A stretch of DNA of 7,951 nt from Bacillota bacterium (GTDB lineage: Bacteria; Bacillota; Clostridia; Lachnospirales; Lachnospiraceae): the NCBI GenBank assembly GCA_023428655.1, contig JAEYXC010000194.1, positions 1-7,951 of the forward strand. The letters run 5' to 3'. Shown piece by piece: positions 6,391 to 7,951 of the stretch (its first letter is position 1; each line of letters starts with the position of its first letter). A program made the position numbers and the translations under genes. The notes under the pieces are model-generated. The model ran no database searches. It was not told where the DNA came from and was given only the letters and a program-made list of their open reading frames with translations.

Positions 6391-7422
6391 ATGCAGCAAT
6401 TGGATGAAAGAAAATTAAAGATTTTGCAGGCGATCATCCGTAATTATCTAGAATCGGGAGAACCGGTTGGTTCCAGGACCATATCGAAATATACGGATCT
6501 TAATTTAAGCTCCGCAACCATACGTAATGAAATGTCAGATCTCGAAGAGATGGGTTATATTGTTCAACCACATACCTCAGCCGGCCGGATACCTTCCGAC
6601 AAAGGATATCGGTTATATGTGGATATGCTGTTGCAGGATAAGGCTCAGGAAGTTGAGGATATGAAGGAGCTACTGATCCAGAAAGCGGATCGATTAGAGA
6701 ACCTACTACAACAGGTGGCGAAGCTTCTTGCGGTGAATACACAATATACAACAATGGTATCGACACCGCAATATAAGAAGAAGGTTAAGTTTATTCAGCT
6801 GACGGAAGTGGATGAGAATCAGCTTTTGGCTGTAATTGTATTTGAACGAAATATTGTTAAGAATAAAATCATTCAAGTAACAACATCCTTAAATAAGGAA
6901 ACACTTCTGAAGCTTAATATAATTATCAATACGTTTTTGCAGGGTCTGGATCTGGGTGAAATTAATCTTCCGGTAATCTCACAGATGAAGGAACAGGCAG
7001 GCGATTACAGAAATCTTGTTAATGATATTTTGGATGCAATTATGCAAGCGGTTTCCGAGGAAGAGGACATTGAGATATTTACGTCAGGGGCAACCAACAT
7101 TCTACGATATCCGGAGTTAAGTGATAAGGAAAAGGCCAGTGAAATTCTTTATACCTTGGAAGAGAAGAAGGCTCTTACGGGATTGATTCAGGATAAGATT
7201 GAGGATGAGGAAAACCGTGGCATTCAAGTTTATATCGGTGATGAGACACCGGTTGAAGCCATGAAGGAATGCTCGGTGGTAACTGCAACCTATGAAATTG
7301 AAGAAGGTGTCTATGGAAAGGTTGGAATAATCGGACCAAAGAGAATGGATTATCAAAAGGTGGTTGGTACCCTACAATCATTGATGGTACAGCTGGATGA
7401 TATCTTTAAGAAGAAAACGTAA
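6391..7422 (+). CDS. hrcA: Heat-inducible transcription repressor HrcA
   Basis: HrcA is the DNA-binding repressor of class I heat-shock genes in Firmicutes. The 343-residue protein matches the family length. The N-terminal winged helix-turn-helix (about 5-75) contains GEPVGSRTIS, SSATIRNEMSDLEEMGYI and the typical TSAGRIPSDKGYRLYVD. The rest forms the dimerisation and GAF-like domain and ends in GKVGIIGPKRMDYQKVVGTL (311-330). The ATG at 6391 is preceded by GAGGTGG (6381-6387). An ATG at 6374 is out of frame and soon stops. A perfect CIRCE 40 bases upstream shows direct autoregulation. grpE begins about 50 bases downstream with no terminator between, so the two are co-transcribed. Confidence 0.98.
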   Translation: MQQLDERKLKILQAIIRNYLESGEPVGSRTISKYTDLNLSSATIRNEMSDLEEMGYIVQPHTSAGRIPSDKGYRLYVDMLLQDKAQEVEDMKELLIQKADRLENLLQQVAKLLAVNTQYTTMVSTPQYKKKVKFIQLTEVDENQLLAVIVFERNIVKNKIIQVTTSLNKETLLKLNIIINTFLQGLDLGEINLPVISQMKEQAGDYRNLVNDILDAIMQAVSEEEDIEIFTSGATNILRYPELSDKEKASEILYTLEEKKALTGLIQDKIEDEENRGIQVYIGDETPVEAMKECSVVTATYEIEEGVYGKVGIIGPKRMDYQKVVGTLQSLMVQLDDIFKKKT

Positions 7423-7472
7423 CAACATATTTTCTTTCACAGGAAGATATGAGGAAAGGTGGTTATTTACAC

Positions 7473-7951
7473 TTGGAGGATATGGATAAGGCAATAGAAA
7501 TAATGAAAGCTGCTATGGAGAAGGAGAAGGAAATGAACGAAATGTCAACGGATTCAAAGGATCTGAACATAGAGGATCAGAAGGAGCAGATGACTGAGGA
7601 CGTAACGCTGGAGGATACAGCCTGCAATACGGAAGAAAATAAGGATGCAGACGTAAACGAAGGCGAGAAGCAAGGTAAGTCCGACAAAGCCGGAAAGAAT
7701 TTTTTTAAGAATTCCAAGTCAAAGGAATTAGCGGCTAAGGATGAGAAAATCGAAGAGCTTACGGATCGCCTCATGAGATCAATGGCTGAATTCGATAATT
7801 ATCGCAAACGATCCGAAAAGGAAAAGTCGATGATGTATGATCTGGGGATCAAAAGCTTTATTGAAAAATTACTTCCCATCATCGATAATTTTGAAAGAGG
7901 CTTTGGAACCATAAGTGATAAGGAGAAGGAAGGTGCATTTGCACAGGGCAT
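7473..7951 (+). CDS. grpE: GrpE, DnaK nucleotide-exchange factor (3'-truncated by window edge)
   Basis: GrpE releases ADP from DnaK (Hsp70) and so drives the chaperone cycle. Only the N-terminal 159 residues are visible; the frame is open at the right edge. The first 85 residues are a charged, low-complexity, mostly acidic tail, variable in the family. They are followed by the long coiled-coil helix with the GrpE signature: KIEELTDRLMRSMAEFDNYRKRSEKE (residues 92-117), then GIKSFIEKLLPIIDNFERG (125-143). The start is uncertain. TTG 7473 has AAAGGTGG ten bases upstream, an arrangement like that of hemW, and is my choice. Alternatives in the same frame are ATG 7449 (AGGA at 7441-7444), ATG 7482 (GGAGG only 2 bases away) and ATG 7533 (AAGGAG 6 bases away). 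The gene follows hrcA under the same CIRCE-controlled promoter; dnaK is expected next. Confidence 0.93.
   Translation, partial: MEDMDKAIEIMKAAMEKEKEMNEMSTDSKDLNIEDQKEQMTEDVTLEDTACNTEENKDADVNEGEKQGKSDKAGKNFFKNSKSKELAAKDEKIEELTDRLMRSMAEFDNYRKRSEKEKSMMYDLGIKSFIEKLLPIIDNFERGFGTISDKEKEGAFAQG

Noticed and set aside
1..7951. CRISPR array, insertion sequence, prophage or toxin-antitoxin genes
   Set aside because: There are no regularly spaced repeats with unique spacers, no transposase or integrase motifs, and no small gene pairs. The real genes account for nearly all the sequence outside the gaps described.

Overview
The window reads as a chromosomal core region of an anaerobic, endospore-forming Firmicute of the class Clostridia. 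It is moderately AT-rich. The protein style and gene content look most like Lachnospiraceae, but that family-level placement is an inference. The evidence for a spore former is two sporulation genes (gpr, spoIIP). The evidence for a Gram-positive heat-shock system is hrcA with a perfect CIRCE operator and a following grpE. All six genes are on the + strand, and five of the six are textbook families with their diagnostic motifs intact.

Layout. 1-830: the 3' part of gpr, the spore protease that degrades small acid-soluble proteins (its start lies outside the window). 831-1254: a 424-bp gene-free gap holding two full copies and one partial copy of a tandem, hairpin-rich repeat (868-1124). 1255-2733: spoIIP, the membrane-anchored septal peptidoglycan hydrolase. 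2734-2903: a gap with a good vegetative promoter (2803-2831) and a potentially structured leader. 2904-4715: lepA (elongation factor 4), followed by an intrinsic terminator with an unusually long loop. 4919-6202: hemW, a radical-SAM heme chaperone-like protein, probably started from TTG, followed by a weak terminator. 6285-6351: a sigma-A-type promoter and CIRCE. 6391-7422: hrcA. 7473-7951: the 5' part of grpE, running off the window.

How the genes work together. gpr and spoIIP are both sporulation genes, used late (germination) and early (engulfment) respectively. lepA is a housekeeping translation GTPase with its own promoter. hrcA-grpE form the front of the usual hrcA-grpE-dnaK-dnaJ heat-shock operon, in which HrcA represses its own operon through the CIRCE site between promoter and gene. 

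I found no mobile element, CRISPR array, RNA gene or unfamiliar protein system. The part least explained by known genes is the repeat cluster at 868-1124, where hairpin B keeps its pairing despite base changes between copies. The lepA leader and the lepA terminator loop are smaller curiosities.
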